A stretch of DNA of 64,000 nt from Mixophyes australis (Eukaryota > Chordata > Amphibia > Anura > Limnodynastidae). The notes below the pieces were generated by a model, which did not search any database, was not told the origin of the DNA, and saw only the letters and a program-made list of their open reading frames with translations. Within the stretch, counting starts at the first letter, position 1; each line of letters starts with the position of its first letter. The stretch spans positions 57,680,289-57,744,288 of the forward strand of contig JAVHZZ010000003.1 of NCBI GenBank assembly GCA_036250195.1. Reading direction: 5' to 3'. Position numbers and translations under genes: made by a program. Below are positions 35,637-47,065 of this stretch, piece by piece.

Positions 35637-35959
35637 CACCATTTATTTATATAGCGCCACTGATTCCGCAGCGCTGTACAGAGAACACATTCACACCAGT
35701 CCCTGCCCCATTACAGTCTAAATTCCCTAACATACATACACAGACAGACAGAGAGAGAGAGACTAGGGCCAATTTTGATAGCAGACAATTAACCTACCAG
35801 TATGTTTTTGGAGTGTGGGAGGAAACTGGAGCACCCGGAGGAAACCCACGCAAACACAGGGAGAACATACAAACTCTACAAAGATAAGGCCATGGTCGGG
35901 AATTGAACTCATGACCCCAGCGCTGTGAGGCAGAAGTGCTAACCACTTAGCCACCGTGC
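35637..35959 (-). mobile_element. tRNA-derived SINE, minus strand
   Basis: This is a full-length copy of the SINE family at 3042: tRNA-like head at about 35890-35959, central 'gcgtgggtttcctccgg' block, a (TCTC/TGTC)n stretch, 'ggcgctatataaataaatgg' and (GAT)n tail. A short GCGGAT on both sides (35632-35637 and about 35958-35963) may be the target duplication, but it overlaps the ends and is weak. Confidence 0.82.
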
Positions 35960-36450
35960 GGATAATACTCTAATAAATGCAATTGCAGGCAATTCATATC
36001 CATACACCTGGCGCCTTAAGACTTGAGGGGCAAAACGGAGGAGGGAAGAGGTGGAGTAATGTAGGCAATGTACAGGAAGGCATCACAATGCAGAAGCGTC
36101 CGATTCAAGTCCTGTGTCTGTCATAATTACGCTTGTTTTCTGCTGTATCCTTTACACCTGCTGCAGGGCTGATGTAAGTGCTGGATGATAGTGATGAGCG
36201 ACACAGCGTAGTCTTTCAATTTAAAATTAAATGTACGTGTGCCACTAGAACCACTGCATGGAACAGAGATATACTATTAAAATCCATTGTATGCACTGTA
36301 TGTATTGAAGTGATCTTTATATATGTAAATAATGTTTCAAAAATTATTTAAAAAAATGGTTTATATTTGAAAATAAAAATGTTGTTATTCATTATACTGT
36401 TAACAGTTAATTTAATTCATGATAAAACACATTTTTATTGCAAATTTTCA

Positions 36451-36540
36451 GTGTGGCCAGGGTTAGTGGCCAGGGTTAGTGACCAGGGTTTAGTGACCAG
36501 GGTTTAGTGACCAGGGTTAGTGGCCAGGGTTAGGGGCCAG
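36451..36540 (+). repeat. Short minisatellite 'agtggccagggtt'
   Basis: Six to seven units of 13-14 bp ('tagtgrccagggtt') run without a break. The array contains 'gggtta' words but the unit is not the telomeric hexamer. Confidence 0.85.
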
Positions 36541-37109
36541 ATTGAAAAATATTTGGACAATATTTTAGTTAATTTCTGGTATCACTGGTGCCTATTGAAA
36601 GGAATTTACCAACATGTCTGATGATGATGATGATCCAATCTGCTTTGATCAGATGATTATAGGGCATTGCGGTAGTTTTCGGTCACACACAAACAGGCCA
36701 TTTGCCCAATAATGCTTGCAGTTTACCAGCATAAATGCGTCTACGTGCTTGGATTGGCTGTGTCCCTTCTGGTGGGGAATTGTACATGTGTAAGAATGCC
36801 TCTGGTTGTGTGAATGTGCACATGAGTTTCTATTGCTGTGTGTGGAATAGATGGTGAAATGCGTGGAGCATTGTAGGTCCTAATGTTGTGACAGTTTGTA
36901 GAGATGAATGCACATGTAACAATCCAATTTAATGAGGTGTGATTCCAAAGACTGGAAAATGGACGTTCATCTTAAAATGCGCTTGTCAGGAAATTAGGCA
37001 CACTTTCACAGACAGAGAAAGCAGTGGAGGTCTTCATGTTTTGTGGTTCATTACTAAGCCTTTTAGTCTATTTGGTGGTTCTGTCCTAAATGCTAAAATT
37101 TTAGACCAA

Positions 37110-37284
37110 GGGGTATATTTACTAAACTGCGGGTTTGTAACAGTGGACATGTTACCTATAGCAACCAATCGGATTCTAGTTAGCATTTAATTAGTACATT
37201 CTACAAAATGACAGCTAGAATCTGATTGGTTGCTATAGGCGACATCTCCACTTTTTCAAACCCGCAGTTTTGTAAATATACCCC
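37110..37284. mobile_element. Fold-back MITE, copy 3
   Basis: Both arms match copies 1 and 2, from 'ggggtatatttactaaactgcgggtttg' inward. CAA flanks it on each side (37107-37109 and 37285-37287), in keeping with a 3-bp duplication. Nothing is encoded; the frame at 36939-37190 runs into it by chance. Confidence 0.87.
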
Positions 37285-37522
37285 CAAGACACAAAAGTCA
37301 ACGAAATCAATTTTGGCTGTCACAGACTTCTTTCTTTATAATGATCCCTGCTAACTGCCCAGACTTGCTGATAATTGATGTAATCTAAAAAAAGGTAAAC
37401 ATAAACTAATGTATGGCAGCATGATTTGCTGTTCTAAGTAATACTACTATTTCATTAATAAGTGGAGAGTCAAATTATCCATCTGTTTTGTTAAATCACA
37501 GAAACACAGAATGCAATAAACA

Positions 37523-37806
37523 CAGTGGTGTGGAAAAGTTTTTGCCCCCTTCTATTTTTGCATATTTGTCCACTTAATTGTTTCAGATCTTCAAACAAAA
37601 TTGAATATAAGGCAAGGACAACCTGAGTTAACACAAAATACAGGTTTTAATTGGTCATTTGAACACTTATCCAGCCTATACACTTATCCAACATCTATGT
37701 TACCCAAGTGAAAAATGAATTGCCCCCCTAAGCTTAATAACTTGTCGTGTCACCTTTAGCGCCAACAACTGCAACCAAACACTTCCGATAACTGGAGATC
37801 AGGTGA
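37523..37806. mobile_element. Tc1/mariner-like terminal fragment
   Basis: 'cagtggtgtggaaaagtttttgcccccttc' and 'caacaactgcaaccaaacacttccgataactgg' match, from memory, the end and transposase C-terminal region of a widespread vertebrate Tc1-like family. The second element-like boundary is missing, so this is a truncated relic on the same strand layout as the element at 7955. Confidence 0.6.
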
Positions 37807-39316
37807 CCAGGGTTTAACATTATGTAGCACAACTTACTTTGTGGAATTGTTCTAGAGGAATAGATGGAAATGACAGAGAAATACTTTGACATTTTACTCC
37901 ATCCATTTTCAACTCTTCTCTACTGTCGGAATCAGCAGATTCTTTGAAGAAATATTTCCTGTGATATAAAATGTACAGTGGGGTGAGCATTGATTGTAAG
38001 TTGCTGATTACTGAAACAAGAGGGTGCATTCTGAAGTTGTGGAGAGAAATGGAGAGCAACACAATAGAGCACTATGCAGAAACTGCTGAAGATACATGAG
38101 ATAGATTCTTAAAAAAACAGTGCATTGGTAGATGGAACAATGGAAATTCTCCCTATATTCAATTCTATATTTCTAAATAAAGAATGGATTAAATTTTAAT
38201 TTACTGATCTCTCTGATTTTACGCATTATGCCCCTGTTGTACTTTACAATAGCTTTGCAGCAACACACTTGAACAAGATGGGCGGTTCTGTAGCTCATTC
38301 ATTGAACACCATTTCCGTTTGCAACTGAAGTATAGAACCTTCAATTCTGAATATCTGCCTATCCTGATTGTTGATAGTACCACTTCAATTAATTTGTTAT
38401 GAAGAGTATGCAACAGTATATCTATAATGAAGAAAACAGGTTTTGTGGGGAAGGATAGTGCAGTAAAGGCAGTTTTCGACTAAAAATTAAATTGTTAGGT
38501 AGATGTAAGAAAGTTTAAATGAACAATATTTGTGTTTGATCATGTACAATATGCATATTTCAGCAGGTATGAGCATAGATAGATAGAGTTGTACAGCGTG
38601 GCTGCTCTAAGAATGATGGTGTTTGCAGCAATATGTAGATTAGGATAAACATTACCAGAAATGTTTAATGGAATTGAAGAATCTTCATTTCAAACTCAGT
38701 GTTGGAGGATGAAGAGATGCTCTTATCCAGGTTACCTCAAACCTCAAGCATATTTCTTGCTTAACCATTGGTCTGTAGTCATGGTTTTTGTAGAATATAG
38801 GAATAGGGTTGCACATCTCACACCCCATCTTCAGCTAGCAGTCTCAACAGTAGTTTGGTTATTTTCTTTACGGTTACTTAGAAAGACACCTTGAATAAAC
38901 AGACTTTGGGCACTTAGAATGCTTAGATGCTTCTAAAAACTACCTGAACACAGCTGTGTGTGTGTCTACATTCGTGTTTATATGTAGTTTTTTATATTTG
39001 GTATGCAACATACTTGAAAATATATAATATTTTGGACAGTTGCAGATAGAGTAAGTCTTTTTCAGACTAATTTGGCAATCTGACATCTTACAATTGGAGG
39101 AACTTCAAGTCCAAACCTCTTTTTGACACTACATACCAAGAGTGGGCCAATTCAAATACATAAAATTACAGCTAGTGAGACCAGGCCTATCATGTATAAC
39201 TTTTTTCTATCAGAGCCCAGCATAAACAGTGTGGTCAGCACAAAAATATTGAAGAACAGTTTAAGGTCACAAAGAATACATATAGCTTTGGATAACAAGA
39301 GATATAACTGTCAAGG
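37807..39316. other. No recognised gene
   Basis: AT-rich; I see no element ends. The frames at 37820-38062 (minus), 38219-38413 (minus) and 38661-38894 (plus) have no recognisable domain. Confidence 0.45.
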
Positions 39317-40980
39317 TTCTTTTGTTTATCACTACCGCCCTATCTCTCTTCTCCTTTATGCCTCCAAATTACTTGAGCGGATTGTCTGCAGCCGCCTCAC
39401 CAGACACCTCTCTGACAACTCCCTCCTTGACCCTCTCCAATCCAGCTACCGCCCCCTCCACTCCACCGAAACAGCCCTGGCTAAAGTTACTAATGATCTC
39501 CTATCAGCCATATCCAAGGGTCACTACTTCATACTCATCCTCCTCGACCTCTCCGCGGCCTTCGACACCGTGGACCACCCCTCCTGCTGCATACTCTTCT
39601 CTCTCTCGGCCTCTCTGGCCCTGTTCATGCCTGGTTCACCTCATACCTTGCTAACCGCTCCTTCTCTGTATCCATGTCTGGTTCTTCCTCCACCCCCTCC
39701 CCTCTCCCTGTTGGAGTCCCTCAGGGCTCTGTTCTTGGCCCTTTACTCTTTTCGCTCTATACTTCCTCCCTTGGAGCTCTCATCTCTTCGTTCGGTCTTC
39801 AGTATCACCTATATGATGATGATATTCAACTCTACATCTCTTCTCCTGATCTTTCCTCCTCCCTCTTCTCTCGTGTAACTGACTGCCTCTCAGCCATCTC
39901 CTCCTGGATGTCTTCACGCTTTCTTAAAATTAACATCTCCAAAACTGAACTCATTGTCTTTCCCCCACCCAGACTCCCTTTCCACCATGACCTTTCTATA
40001 ATTGTTAACAACTCCACTATCTCCTCTGTCACCCAACTCCGCTGCCTAGGAGTCACTCTTGACTCCTCTCTCTCTTTTGCCCCCCACATTCAATCCCTTG
40101 CCCAAGCCTGTCGCTTCCAACTCCGTAACATTGCCCGCATCCGTCCTTTCCTCTCTCAAGATGCCACCAAAACTGTCATCCATGCTCTCATCATCTCCTG
40201 CCTCGACTACTGCAACCTCCTCCTTACTGGCCTCCCCTGCTCCCACCTCGCCCCCTCCGCTCTATACTCAATGCGGCTGCGAGACTCATCTTCCTCTCAC
40301 GCCGCTCCTCCTCTGCCTCCCCTCTCTGTCTTGCCTTACACTGGCTCCCCTTCCCCTACAGAATCCTTTTCAAACTCCTCACCACCACTTACAAGGCTCT
40401 CTCCCAGTCTACTGCCCCTTATATCTCTAACCTCCTCTCCATTCACACTCCCGCCCGCTCCCTGCGCTCAGCCAATGATCGCCGCCTCTCCTCCACTCTG
40501 ATTACCTCTTCCCACTCTAGAGTACAAGACTTCTCCCGAGCTGCCCCCCTTCACTGGAACGACCTCCCTCGCTCCATCCGTCTCTCACCCAATCTGTGCT
40601 CCTTCAAGCGGGCACTTAAAACTCACCTGTTCCTTAAGGCCTACCAACCATCCACTTAACCTCTCACCCTTCTGTTTCTCCCCTGGCTCCTTTTTACTCT
40701 CCCCTTTGCTTCACTGGCTCCCTCTTGTGCCTGATTTTGTCTACCCTCCCTTAGGATGTAAGCTCGTATGAGCAGGGCCCCTCTCCTCTCCTGTCTCCAC
40801 ACCTGTTCTTCCGCTCCGTCTTTACAGTATTTGCCTGCCTGGAGTTTCTGAAGTTCTGGTACTTTGTGTTTATTGTTCTGTATTGTTTTACCCTGTATAG
40901 TCTACTGTTTGTACCATGTACGGCGCTGTGGATACCTTGTGGCGCCTAACAAATAAACGATAATAATAATAATAATAATA
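39317..40980 (+). pseudogene. L2-clade LINE, RT half and 3' end, frameshifted
   Basis: RT blocks appear across several frames: '[18 protein letters not shown]', '[19 protein letters not shown]', '[16 protein letters not shown]' (39123-39878 frame), then after a frameshift near 39590 '[20 protein letters not shown]', '[13 protein letters not shown]' and '[16 protein letters not shown]'. A second shift near 40265 leads to the C-terminal 'RVQDFSRAAPLHWNDLP' and 'SFKRALKTHLFLKAY'. The catalytic box is YDDD where YADD is usual. The 3' UTR has 'taagctcgtatgagcagggcc' and ends 'ggcgcctaacaaataaacgataataataat'. The copy is 5'-truncated, beginning at about 39317, and cannot be active. Confidence 0.9.
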
Positions 40981-41094
40981 TCACACAGAAACAATGGTGA
41001 TGATGAACTAAAGTAATGTTTATTGTTTACTAGGATCTCATTGGCTGAAGGGCCAAGCAAGAGAGACAACAAAAGTCCAGAATTAGTATACATA

Positions 41095-41459
41095 AAAAAA
41101 AGTCCTTTAAACTTGTCAGGGACAGTATTCCAGACTGCAGAATGGTCAGACTAGCCCTGGTTCAGGATACCAGAGGGTACAGGATTCAAGAGCGTGGGCA
41201 GGAAAAGTCAAAGTCAAAAGCCATATAACAGAGAGGGTGTTGCTAAATAGCAAGGTAGAATACTGGAGACAGAAATAGCAATGATCCAGAGCTGTACATC
41301 AAACTGCAATAGAGCGATCCAGTCTGGGCACACATCTCGGAAAGCCTGGACTGGGCACACACTTCAGAAGGCTCGGGTTGAGCACACAACTCAGAAGGCC
41401 TGAGATGAGCTTAAAAGTCAGAAGGCACAGACTAGGCACACAACTCAAATTGAGGAACA
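41095..41459 (-). mobile_element. Possible LTR-retroelement remnant
   Basis: The 'gtcagggacagtattccag', 'ggatccagag' and repeated 'ctgggcacacatctc' words resemble gypsy leader sequence and merge into the repeat array and gag-like segment that follow. The call rests mainly on its neighbours. Confidence 0.35.
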
Positions 41460-41820
41460 CTATGAGGCACTTATGACTGAAATGAAGCTGTGAGGCACCT
41501 CTAACCGAACATGGCCATGAGGCACTTCTGACCAAACAGCGCTATGAGGCATCTCAGGCTCAACAGTGCTATGAGGCATCTCAGGCTCAACAGTGCTATG
41601 AGGCTCAGAGCAGGAGGCAGGAGCTGGTGCTTCAGAGTGGGAGGACACGACTAGTACCTCGGAGATGGAGGTCATGGCTGGAACCTCGGAGCATGAGGCT
41701 GTGGGTGGCATCTTGGAATGGGAGGCAGAGGCTGGTACCTCAGAGCGGGAGACAGGAACTGGCACCTCAGACCAGGAGGCAGAGGCTGGCACCTTGGAAC
41801 AGGAGGTAGAGGCAGGTGGC
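41460..41820 (-). repeat. 27-bp tandem repeat coding a 9-residue repeat
   Basis: Units such as 'ggaggcagaggctggcacctcagagca' repeat with substitutions. On the minus strand they read as a 9-residue 'SEVPASASH'-like unit in an open frame (41460-41792). The array lies directly downstream, on the same strand, of the gag-like zinc knuckle at 41830-41961. Confidence 0.75.
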
Positions 41821-42440
41821 TGTAATAAAAGGTGGATCCAGAATAATGTTTTTACTGGGAGTCAGACCGGCTATAGGCTGTTCACCTGGGTACCTCTGTT
41901 TTGTATGCGGACATGACAGTAGGAAGTGTTTAGCACTAGCACAATAAAAACAAAGGTTCAAAGTTCTTCGGCAGCTACCTTCTTCCTGTGAAAGAGGACT
42001 GTAAGGACCACCTCTAACTTTAGATAGTTCTGCTAAAGGGGCATGATGATGTGTCTGAGATGAAAAAGAAGCAGTATTGGTTGGCTGAACTGTAGCTCTT
42101 TCCTCAGAGTAAAACAGCAGCGTTACACTGCTTCAGCTGTTTCTCCCCAGATAGCTCATGTCCTGCAATAACTGGAGTCTGCATTGTCAGTGAAGTTGTT
42201 TCCGGGTAGGAATAAGTTTCTGAGTGAGCACCGCACTGAACAACATTTGTGGAAAGTCCTTTAAGTTTGAGGTGAATTTGAGTCAGGCGGGTGCAGTGGC
42301 AGAGAAGCAGTTGGACACAATGGATAAAAAGAGGGAGATGGGTTGGAGGAGAGGAAGATTTGTTTGTCACCTGGACATAAGATTTGGTGGTCTCTTTCCT
42401 CTTCAGGGTGACAATCTATTACATAGTGTCCAGTAGTGTA
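41821..42440 (-). pseudogene. Gypsy gag-like remnant with CCHC zinc knuckle
   Basis: The minus strand gives 'LCFYCASAKHFLLSCPHTK', a C-x2-C-x4-H-x4-C zinc knuckle as in the nucleocapsid part of retroelement Gag, which binds the RNA genome. Upstream, 'PLAELSKVRGGPYSPLSQEE' and the short frames to 42548 may be the rest of Gag, but they are broken by shifts and stops. It belongs to a different and older copy than the pol at 14-24 kb. Confidence 0.6.
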
Positions 42441-42449
42441 AATCACCCC

Positions 42450-43790
42450 CCCCTGATTTATGACCCTCAATGCCGAAAAACCTTTTGACCATATTATTTG
42501 GCCTTTTATGTTTAGAACTTTGCCACTGGTGTCTCTGCTTGTTACCATAATTCCACTATGAGGGTCTCAGCCAATGGCTATATTTCTTTTCCCTTTGTAT
42601 TTAATAATGCTTCCTGGTTGATTGATGAACTATGTTTTATCAGATGATGTGGCTCCTCTGCAAACCTCTCCTACCTTCTCTGACTTGCAGGACAAAGTCC
42701 GTACCAAAGAATTTCTGTAATACTTACACCTCAGACATTTCTATCATTTCTATCATTCCATTTTCATGATTGTAACCATCAGACCTCTACCCTCTGCCAC
42801 AGACTGGCCTTCTCACACGGACTAATCTGCTTATTTGGTTATTTCAATTACTTCTATTAAAATCCATCATCAGAGTTAATGAGAGATTGACTTAACTGAA
42901 CAATTAGACAGAGAAGAATGGACTGATATTTTGGATAAACTGGTGAGCAGCTCTGTGTGAAAATCAAAGAAAATGCTTAGAAATGATTTCACTATTATTA
43001 GTATGTTTCAACGAGAAATCATAGAATGTTTCCCTCACCTAAAGGTTGGGGAGCTTGCTCACTAAGAGGTTCTTTTCTACTTATTTGGTGCAGAAAGTTA
43101 AAGGGATACAGTGATTCTGGAATGGAACACTTGTATCCAGCGAATTGCTCATATTGACATCACTTTTTCTCCCAAATTCTTTCTTCCTCTCCCGGTTCCT
43201 GGGGCTTCTTGCCGCCAAAATAAACTTGTATGACACATAATATCAGTAATGTCAGATAGCTATAAACTTTAAATCCGGCTTCTCTGCCTCACATCAAGGA
43301 ATTTGCAATATATTCTGACGTATATACAAAATGGAATTATGACCTGTTTCTTTTGGGGCTCATCCACTTGATTTTGTAAGATTAGGGAACACGGCATCTC
43401 ATATGACAATATGAAGTTGCCCTTCCTATAGATGTATGCCCATAAACACCATGATTTCATTTACTCCATTCAGTCTACCTGGGCTGAGCTAATTCTCATT
43501 TGCTATGAGACTTATCTGCTCACCCTCCTAACTTCTCCCTCTGTTCCCTTCAAAAATCCTTCCCCCCTTTAAACATTTCTACCTCTTGCATCTATCCTCC
43601 AATTTAATATTTTCTATAATAAAACAGAAACCTGAGTCCTTATTTGTTGCTTATAATTACAGGGTAATATATTTACTTCCTACTTGTTATCAACCAAGGT
43701 TGATTGTATTTAACGAGTTTGCCTACTTGTATTTGTACCTTTTACTTTGTTTCTAATACTCATCAATAAAACACTTTTCCTGACAAGAAT
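42450..43790 (+). pseudogene. Decayed L1-like ORF2 fragment
   Basis: Translated pieces match L1 RT: 'MTLNAEKPFDHIIWPFMF', then in another frame 'RVSANGYISFPFVFNNAS', and near 42965-43080 'IKENA' with 'STRNHRMFPSPKGWGACS', which corresponds to the region before the C-terminal finger. It is full of stops and indels. The end near 43790 is approximate. This is the oldest of the three L1-like copies in the window. Confidence 0.65.
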
Positions 43791-45170
43791 TATTTGAAAT
43801 CTCCTATATGAATGAGAATTTGCTCATTCCATTAACGACTATGGGGGAGTTTAATTACCTGAAGGTCATGCAAGGCAATTCAATTGTAGCGTTGCCTGAC
43901 TGAGAGCCATCCATTATGCAACCTAAGCTCCTGCTAAGGGCCCAGTGGACACTAAGTCCCCGATTGCCCTAAGCTGTTTTTACATGTTTTTTTGGACAAA
44001 CAGTGAGGGTAAAAGGGTGACAATATCAGTGTCTTGTCTAAAGCCCTAGGGTCGTAACCAGACTCTGCCATGACTGAAAGATCAACAAACTATTATGTAA
44101 TTAAAAATCTATTGTGTAGCAGAGCAAATTAGAAATAATGAATTTCAAACTAAGCATTATGAGTTTAATCACATCATTGTGATGATCATACATTCTGCAT
44201 AGCCTAGCACTGAACTGATCAGGGAAAAAGACATGCAGATGTGACTTCGGCGGGTTAACACAGACAGTGATTGACAATTTTATCCAGGGAAGCAGAAATG
44301 ACAGATGGAGCGCCACACACACAAGTACAGAGATGTAAGAGCAGGCAATATACTCTGTAAGGCATTCTGATGCTGGCAGGCTAATGACACGACATTGTCC
44401 GTCATTTACAGGTGAAACTGAGAATGTACAAGAGACTTGACATACAAATGAGTGACAATAAACAAATGTGGAATAATAAGTGGAAAAACATAGCAAACGC
44501 AACTTACCATCTGCAAACTATAATCCAGCATATTGCAGCCCAGGAAGCAAACAAAATAGCAACTAAAATAACAGATGCTATAGATGCTTGTGGAAGTCTT
44601 CCAGAATCTAAAGGTAGAGTGTTGTCAAAAAATATTGCTTTAATAGGATGTTATACAGTATAACTGACAAAATCGAAAACAATCACACAATTAAATTTTG
44701 CAATCATTTAGCATTACATTCACATACATAACTAAATTAACAGCCTAAACCTACAAAGCATTGCCTGGTTTTATAAAGATATTTAAAGATGTCATTAAAT
44801 AGTGTTAGTTTTTAACATAATAACAGTTGACAAAAAAGAACATCTTACAGTGGCCCTAATGTGCTACCATTTCGGGCATAATTGCAGATGTAAAACATTT
44901 TGTTTTAAGAAAAAATAGTTTGCTTCTTTTTTGCTTTCCCAAAAGCTAAATGATGAAAATATATTGTGACATTTATGTAGTCACAGTTGCAGTACAATTA
45001 TTATAATAGTCACTTATTGCAAAGTGAAGGAACATTTAATCCATGACCCAGGAATTCAAAACAAATCTAGTTGTAAGCAATATATTTTGTTGAATAAAGC
45101 AATGCTAGCTAAGCTCACACTGAAAATAAACTTGTTTGTCTGTATCTTTTTGCATATTCATCATCATCAG
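43791..45170. other. No recognised gene
   Basis: AT-rich, without element ends. The frame at 44101-44502 (minus, 133 codons) is cysteine- and leucine-rich but has no domain I recognise; the plus frame at 44412-44663 also stays uncalled. Confidence 0.4.
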
Positions 45171-45172
45171 CT

Positions 45173-45263
45173 GGGACCCAGCAGCCTCCTCTCTCCCGCA
45201 GCAGCTTGTCACTGACGTCGATATTCAGTGACAGCTGCGGGAGAGAGGAGGCTGCTGGGTCCC
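45173..45263. repeat. Long inverted repeat (hairpin)
   Basis: GGGACCCAGCAGCCTCCTCT at 45173 pairs with its complement ending at 45263. The arms are about 40 bp with one 4-nt asymmetry and enclose a loop of about 10 nt containing 'cgtcgatat'. The core may form a cruciform or a stem in RNA. Confidence 0.88.
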
Positions 45264-45348
45264 GGCGCCGCGCGGATTGGTAAGTTTCTGTGTTCTCTTT
45301 TTTTTTATGGCTGGCGCGGAGCAGAGTGAAAAGGATCGTGACAGTGGA

Positions 45349-46030
45349 GGGGGACAGCGGGCAGCAGAGGGGGACAGCGGACAGCAGAGGGGGACAGTGT
45401 GACAGCAGAGGGAGACAGCGGGCAGCAGAGGGGGACAGTGTGACAGCAGAGGGGGACAGCGGGCAGCAGAGGGTGACAGTGGGGCAGCAGAGGGGGACAG
45501 TGTGACAGCAGAGGGGGACAGTGTGACAGCAGAGGGGGACAGTGGGCAGCAGAGGGGGACAGTGGCAGCAGAGGGTGACAGTGGGGCAGCAGAGGGGGAC
45601 AGCGGGCAGCAGAGGGGGACAGTGTGACAGCAGAGGGTGACAGTGGGGCAGCAAAGGGGGACAGCGGGGCAGCAGAGGGGGACAGCGGGCAGCAGAGGGG
45701 GGCAGTGTGACAGCAGAGGGGCACATCAGGCAGCAGAGGGGGGCAGCAGAGGGGGGCAGCATGACAGAGGGCTTAAGAGGGGGCAGCGTGCCTGGGGGCA
45801 GAGTGCCTGGATACAGAGGGGGGCAGCATGACAGGGTGCAGTGTGACAGAGGGCAGAGGGGGCAGCGTGAGGGCAGAGGAGGGGCACAGTGTGACAGAGC
45901 AGAGGAGGGGGGACAGCGTGACAGAGGGCAGAGGAGGGCACAGCGTGATAGAGGGGGCAGCGTGCCTGGATGCAGTGGGGGCAGCGTGCCTGGATGCAGA
46001 GGGGGCAGAGTGTCTGGATGCAGAGGGGCA
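45349..46030 (+). repeat. GC-rich minisatellite, two unit types
   Basis: The first part (to about 45765) repeats 'gcagcagagggggacagcg' and 'gtgacagcagagggggaca', 17-21 bp units. The second part repeats 'gggggcagcgtgcctggatgcagag'. The many open frames on both strands are products of the array and are not genes. Confidence 0.9.
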
Positions 46031-46119
46031 TTTTTGCATACAACTAAATAAGTATTTTTGTCGTGACCTAAATACTTATTACAATTTTTTGACCCAACTA
46101 CTTCTAAAACAGGACTGCT

Positions 46120-46181
46120 CAGTAATTATTTTGGAGGGGTGCCTTGAAAAAATTTGGAGACTCTAAGGGTGCCGCGAACTG
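46120..46181. mobile_element. hAT right end
   Basis: 'gcgaactgcaaaagtttgggaaccactg' ending at 46181 is a hAT terminal inverted repeat of the CAGTGGTTCCCAAACTTT kind. The next 8 bp, GACTAAGG, fall inside SINE sequence, so the element was inserted into that SINE. The left end was not found; the hairpin and minisatellite to the left may be its body. Confidence 0.65.
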
Positions 46182-46386
46182 CAAAAGTTTGGGAACCACT
46201 GGACTAAGGTCAATTTAATAGCAGCCAATTAACCTACTAGTATGTTTTTGGAGTGTTTGAGGAAACTGGAGCACCTGGAGAAAGCCCACGCAAACATGAG
46301 AAGAAAATACAAACTCCACCCAGAAAAGAACATGGTCAGGAATCAAACTCATGACCCCAGTGCTCTGAGACAGAAGTGCTAACCAA
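46182..46386 (-). mobile_element. SINE fragment cut by the hAT insertion
   Basis: The minus strand shows the head and central block of the SINE family at 3042 ('cttctgtctcagagcactgg', 'gcgtgggctttctccagg', 'tccaaaaacatactagtaggtt'). The 3' half, expected to the left, is replaced by the hAT end at 46181. Confidence 0.75.
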
Positions 46387-46479
46387 TATAAAGTAACTTA
46401 ATAGGAAGTTGTGCCACTATGTTTGCCAGTACAGCCAGTATGTGCTGTGGCTCTTGACTCTACCAATGTGTGGATATAT

Positions 46480-46900
46480 GCGGGAGGGAACCATCTGCAC
46501 ATGAGGGAATCATTGCTCCACAAGAAAGTCACACAACTGATGCCTGAATAATCGTGGTGGCAAATGTTGCCTCAGGCCGCATTCCAGAAGATCCCAGAAT
46601 ATGATTGATTGGGTTTAAGTCTGGTGGCTGAGAAAGTCATGACGTATAGATAATAGCAGTATCATGCTAAACAAACACTGGGCGACAGATCATGGGCGCA
46701 AAGTCATTCTGGAGTTACCCCTCCCGTCAGAAAAGAAATACTGCAACATGGGTTTAACGTGATCAGTATTATATAGTGATTAGCATTGATATTTCCTTCT
46801 AAAGGAATGACTATACCACAGCCATGCTAGGAAAATGTTCTTTACAATATAAGTCAACCACCAGAGCCATTCACTGTAGAAAGCATGGAATTTAGAGGGG
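46480..46900 (-). pseudogene. Tc1/mariner-like transposase remnant
   Basis: 'attgggtttaagtctggtggctgagaaagtcatgacgta', 'gtcattctggagttacccctcccgtcagaaaagaaatactgcaacatggg' and 'gatatttccttctaaaggaatgactataccacagccatgctaggaaaatg' match, from memory, the minus strand of the catalytic region of a vertebrate mariner/Tc1-type element. There is no continuous frame and no terminal repeats, so this is a relic. Confidence 0.55.
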
Positions 46901-47065
46901 GATTTAGAGTACTTTAGGTTGATGCCATAGACAAAAGTGGATGTCCCCGGCACATATTGAAGTGCATCCATGCAGATGTTTGGTGTGTCCATCTGTGTGG
47001 GACTGTAGTCGATTACAGTAATGTATATTCTGGCAAAAGTAAAAAAAAAATACGCAAAGCACTTG

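Noticed and set aside
36651..36720. 'gatgatgatgatgatcc' near 36.63 kb as another SINE tail
   Set aside because: The upstream SINE landmarks are absent, so it is only a short GAT microsatellite.
45115..46166. Long overlapping open frames on both strands (for example 215 codons)
   Set aside because: They lie wholly in the 17-25 bp GC-rich tandem array and code only for short periodic peptides.
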